Assembly: GCA_028289445.1 (NCBI GenBank)
Contig: JANQPO010000021.1
Coordinates: 62,001-126,000 of the forward strand
Direction of reading: 5' to 3'
From: Tepidamorphaceae bacterium
GTDB lineage: Bacteria > Pseudomonadota > Alphaproteobacteria > Rhizobiales > JAKSCL01
DNA: 64,000 nucleotides
Part shown: positions 61,832 through 64,000 of the stretch, one piece after another
Layout of the letters: each line of letters begins with the position of its first letter
How positions within the stretch are numbered: position 1 is the stretch's first letter
The notes under the pieces: generated by a model
What the model was told of the DNA's origin: nothing
Databases searched by the model: none
What the model saw: the letters and a program-made list of their open reading frames with translations, nothing else
Translations under genes and position numbers: made by a program

Positions 61832-62941
61832 ATGTCGTTTATCAAAAAGTTCATCGAGCAGGAGACAACCAATCGCCGCGATCTCTTGCTTGCGTCCGCC
61901 TATGGATTGGGCGGTGTGGCTGCCGCCGGACTGATGGGGTCGGGTATGGCACGCGCGGCAATCGCGGATCCGACAATCGCCTGGTCCTATCGCAATCGCA
62001 CCAATCCTTATTGGAACGAAATCGTTTCAGGTGGCGAAGCCTTCGTCGAAAGCCTCGGTAAGTCCAAGGACTTCCTGACCCACCTCATCAACGAGGGTTC
62101 GTCGGAGAAATCTTTGGCCGACGTGAAGGCGCTTCTATCGAAGACCAATGGCGATCTGGCGCTGGCCATCGACACCAACGACGCGCCCAACGCGCGCCCG
62201 GTTGTCGAAGCCTGTGTCGAGGCGGGTGCCTATGTGTCGACGCTCTGGAACAAGACCGACGACCTGCATCCGTGGGATTTCGGCGACAACTATGTCAGCC
62301 ACATGTCGTGGTCCGATGAAGGACCGGCCGAGCAGACGGCGCGCGTCCTCCTGGAGGCCATGGGCGGCAAGGGTGGTGTCGTCCATCTCGGCGGCATCGC
62401 TTCCAATAACCCGGCGATTGAGCGGCTGAATGGCTTGAAGAATGCGCTGAAGGACTATTCGGACGTCGAACTCCTCGACGCGCAGCCCGCCGATTGGGAC
62501 ACTCAGAAAGCCAACCAGATTATGTCGTCCTTCCTCACGCGTTATGGCGACGAGATCACTGGTGTGCACTGTGCCAATGACACCATCGCTTACGGCGTAC
62601 TCGAAGCGCTGCGCGCTGAGGGCATCGCGGGCATGCCGGTCGTATCCTATGACGGCAATCCGCAAGCGGTCGAACTGGTAGCCAAGGGCGAGATTCTGGC
62701 AACCGTCTTCACCAACCCGCATTGGGGCGGCGGTATCACCGCGGCGCTCGCGTATCACGCGGCCGTCGGGCATTTCAAACCGTCCGAGGAGCCGGAGGCG
62801 CACCGCGAATTCTACGGCCCGACGATCTTCGTCACGCCCGACGATGCCTTGGACTTCAAGGCCAAGTATCTCGACAGCGTGCCGACCTATGACTGGACCG
62901 ACTTCTGGGGTCCGTCGAACGGCCAGATTCAGTACACGTAG
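61832..62941 (+). CDS. Ribose/rhamnose-type periplasmic sugar-binding protein
   Basis: The 369-residue protein belongs to the periplasmic-binding-protein type 1 family (pattern TIAWSYRNRTNPYWNEIVSG, LAIDTNDAPNARPVVE, VHCANDTIAYGVLEALRAEG, VVSYDGNPQAVELV). Its N-terminus has a twin-arginine-like stretch (TNRRDLLLASAYGLGG), which suggests Tat export, unusual for this family but seen in some. The start has GGGAGGAAAAG upstream. It feeds the permease that follows after a hairpin. The substrate is likely a sugar or polyol. Confidence 0.9.
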   Translation: MSFIKKFIEQETTNRRDLLLASAYGLGGVAAAGLMGSGMARAAIADPTIAWSYRNRTNPYWNEIVSGGEAFVESLGKSKDFLTHLINEGSSEKSLADVKALLSKTNGDLALAIDTNDAPNARPVVEACVEAGAYVSTLWNKTDDLHPWDFGDNYVSHMSWSDEGPAEQTARVLLEAMGGKGGVVHLGGIASNNPAIERLNGLKNALKDYSDVELLDAQPADWDTQKANQIMSSFLTRYGDEITGVHCANDTIAYGVLEALRAEGIAGMPVVSYDGNPQAVELVAKGEILATVFTNPHWGGGITAALAYHAAVGHFKPSEEPEAHREFYGPTIFVTPDDALDFKAKYLDSVPTYDWTDFWGPSNGQIQYT

Positions 62942-62948
62942 CGATCGC

Positions 62949-62975
62949 GCGGCGGCCGAGCCAATCGGCCGCCGC
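62949..62975 (+). terminator. Intercistronic hairpin after the binding-protein gene
   Basis: GCGGCGGCCG and CGGCCGCCGC pair perfectly over ten bases with a 7-base loop, 8 bases after the binding-protein stop. A weak T-rich stretch follows (TTGCTCGTTTCG). It probably protects the upstream message and reduces read-through into the permease gene. Confidence 0.6.
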
Positions 62976-63125
62976 TTGCTCGTTTCGCGGCAGACCGCGC
63001 TGAGCGGGCCGACATAAGAACGCTGGCCTGCTTCCTGTTCGCGCAATGGCGCGAACCACGAATGATCGGTGAGACAACGGTCTCATACCCGACCGCAAAA
63101 AGAGCGGCGGTGAGGAAACGGACAC

Positions 63126-64000
63126 ATGGTGGACACAACGGCAGGCATTGCCCCAAGGGCACGGTTCCTGACCCGAGAGCGGATCATTAAATGGGCGCCG
63201 CTCTTGGTGCTCGGCGTCCTTGTTCTCCTGTTCCCGTTCTTCGAATGGCTGGAGGATGTGCGGGCAGGCGACGCCCACACCTATCTCCTCGATTCACGCT
63301 TCTTCTCCATCCGCAACGCGGCGCGAATCGGTATCTCCGCCACGCCCGCCCTTATGGTTGCCATCGGCGTGACGTTCATCATCATCATGGGGTCGATCGA
63401 CCTGTCGATGGAAGGCACGGTGTCCGTCTGCGCCGTAATCTTCGCCTTCGTCTTCATCGCGTGGGGCGGCACGGTGCTGAGCTGGGCTTGGCTGGCGATC
63501 CCGATCGCGATGCTGGTCGGCGCCGCGATGGGCTTCATCAATGGCCTCGTGCACGTCAAGCTGAAGATCCCATCCTTCATGGCGAGCCTTGCAATGGGCT
63601 TTGTCGGCACCGGTCTCGCATTGCTTTTGACCGGTGGCGATCGCGTTCGCGTCGAGGACCCTATCTTCCGTTCGCTCCTGACGGAGCGTTGGTTCAACTT
63701 TCCCGTGATGGTCTATGTGGCGCTGGTCTTCCTGCTGATCGCCTGGTTCATCCAGTCGCGCACGACGCTTGGCCGCAACTTCTATGCCGTGGGCGGCGGG
63801 GAGGAACTGGCCCACGCCAGCGGCCTCAATGTCGAGCGGGTGCGGTTGATGGGCTTCACGCTGGCTGGCGTGTTCTTTGCCGTCGGCGCCTTGCTTGCCG
63901 TCGGCCGCATCGGCATCGCGGAGACCGCGACCGGCAATAATTTCATGTTCGTCTCGATCACCGCCGTTGTCGTCGGCGGCACGGCGCTTTGGGGCGGGAT
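63126..64000 (+). CDS. Ribose-type (RbsC/AraH) ABC transporter permease, C-terminus beyond the window
   Basis: About 291 residues are visible. After a charged N-terminus the protein has a series of hydrophobic helices (APLLVLGVLVLLFPF, then VAIGVTFIIIMGSIDLSMEGTVS with the ITGGIDLS-like block of CUT2 permeases) and LGRNFYAVGGGEELAHASGLNVERVRLMGF, the conserved cytoplasmic loop facing the ATPase. It pairs with the upstream binding protein. The ATPase gene is expected outside the window. The ATG at 63126 has GAGGAAACGG upstream. Confidence 0.92.
   Translation, partial: MVDTTAGIAPRARFLTRERIIKWAPLLVLGVLVLLFPFFEWLEDVRAGDAHTYLLDSRFFSIRNAARIGISATPALMVAIGVTFIIIMGSIDLSMEGTVSVCAVIFAFVFIAWGGTVLSWAWLAIPIAMLVGAAMGFINGLVHVKLKIPSFMASLAMGFVGTGLALLLTGGDRVRVEDPIFRSLLTERWFNFPVMVYVALVFLLIAWFIQSRTTLGRNFYAVGGGEELAHASGLNVERVRLMGFTLAGVFFAVGALLAVGRIGIAETATGNNFMFVSITAVVVGGTALWGG

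Overview
The window is high-GC, gene-dense DNA with many 4-bp ATGA or GTGA stop/start overlaps. It looks like an alphaproteobacterial chromosome: napFDAGHBC, CaiB/BaiF CoA-transferases, TRAP and sugar ABC transporters and DUF465 and YggT proteins fit a metabolically versatile free-living member (Rhodospirillales or Hyphomicrobiales in the broad sense). This placement rests on gene content only. I see no insertion sequence, prophage, rRNA or CRISPR array. There is one tRNA, Ala with anticodon CGC.

Left part (1-21.4 kb). Two tandem di-heme cytochrome c peroxidase/MauG-type genes, the first cut by the window edge, precede a hybrid sensor kinase that diverges from an OmpR-type regulator. A complete periplasmic nitrate reductase operon follows (napFDAGHBC, 5521-11728). 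Upstream of it are a textbook FNR/Dnr-type box and a relic of an NnrS-like gene. Next come a 48-residue unknown protein with an excellent ribosome-binding site, a DUF465 protein coupled to an NAD-type isocitrate dehydrogenase, an OxyR-like LysR regulator, then housekeeping and scattered genes (two GNATs, a J-domain protein, typA, a PagL-like lipid A deacylase, ppa, folD, yggT, tRNA-Ala).

Middle (21.4-42 kb). This is a catabolic island apparently built around one LacI-type regulator (28913-29920). Three near-identical operators of the form GGTAAA-N4-TTTACC precede three transcription units: (i) a sugar ABC transporter, a cytoplasmic sulfatase and two short-chain dehydrogenases; (ii) a CoA-transferase, enoyl-CoA hydratase, metallo-beta-lactamase-fold hydrolase and 3-hydroxyacyl-CoA dehydrogenase; (iii) a solute-binding-protein homologue without a signal peptide, a gluconate-5-dehydrogenase-like SDR, an L-idonate-dehydrogenase-like enzyme and a 2-keto-3-deoxygluconate-kinase-like PfkB kinase. 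A DMT exporter, an enolase-superfamily enzyme and a thiamine-diphosphate enzyme follow. My inference is that a sulfated or otherwise modified sugar or sugar acid is imported, desulfated inside the cell, oxidised and split, with part of the route running over CoA esters. The substrate is unknown.

Right-middle (42-52 kb). A sulfide-detoxification set (two YeeE/PmpAB halves and a Blh-type persulfide dioxygenase) precedes a Na+/H+ antiporter that is translationally coupled to an unusual six-gene redox cluster: a Rieske-FMN-[3Fe-4S] glutamate-synthase-like protein, two tiny membrane proteins, a ferric-reductase-like haem b protein fused to a second Rieske domain, a single-span protein with a conserved Cys/His motif, and another small membrane protein. 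This cluster is my best candidate for an undescribed system. A large MscS channel follows.

Right end (52-64 kb). A sugar isomerase and Gfo/Idh oxidoreductase pair, a third di-heme peroxidase whose 5' end overlaps a SEL1-repeat gene head to head, a PhyH-type dioxygenase divergent from an AraC regulator, a TRAP transporter, a TetR regulator, and the start of a ribose-type ABC transporter that runs off the window.
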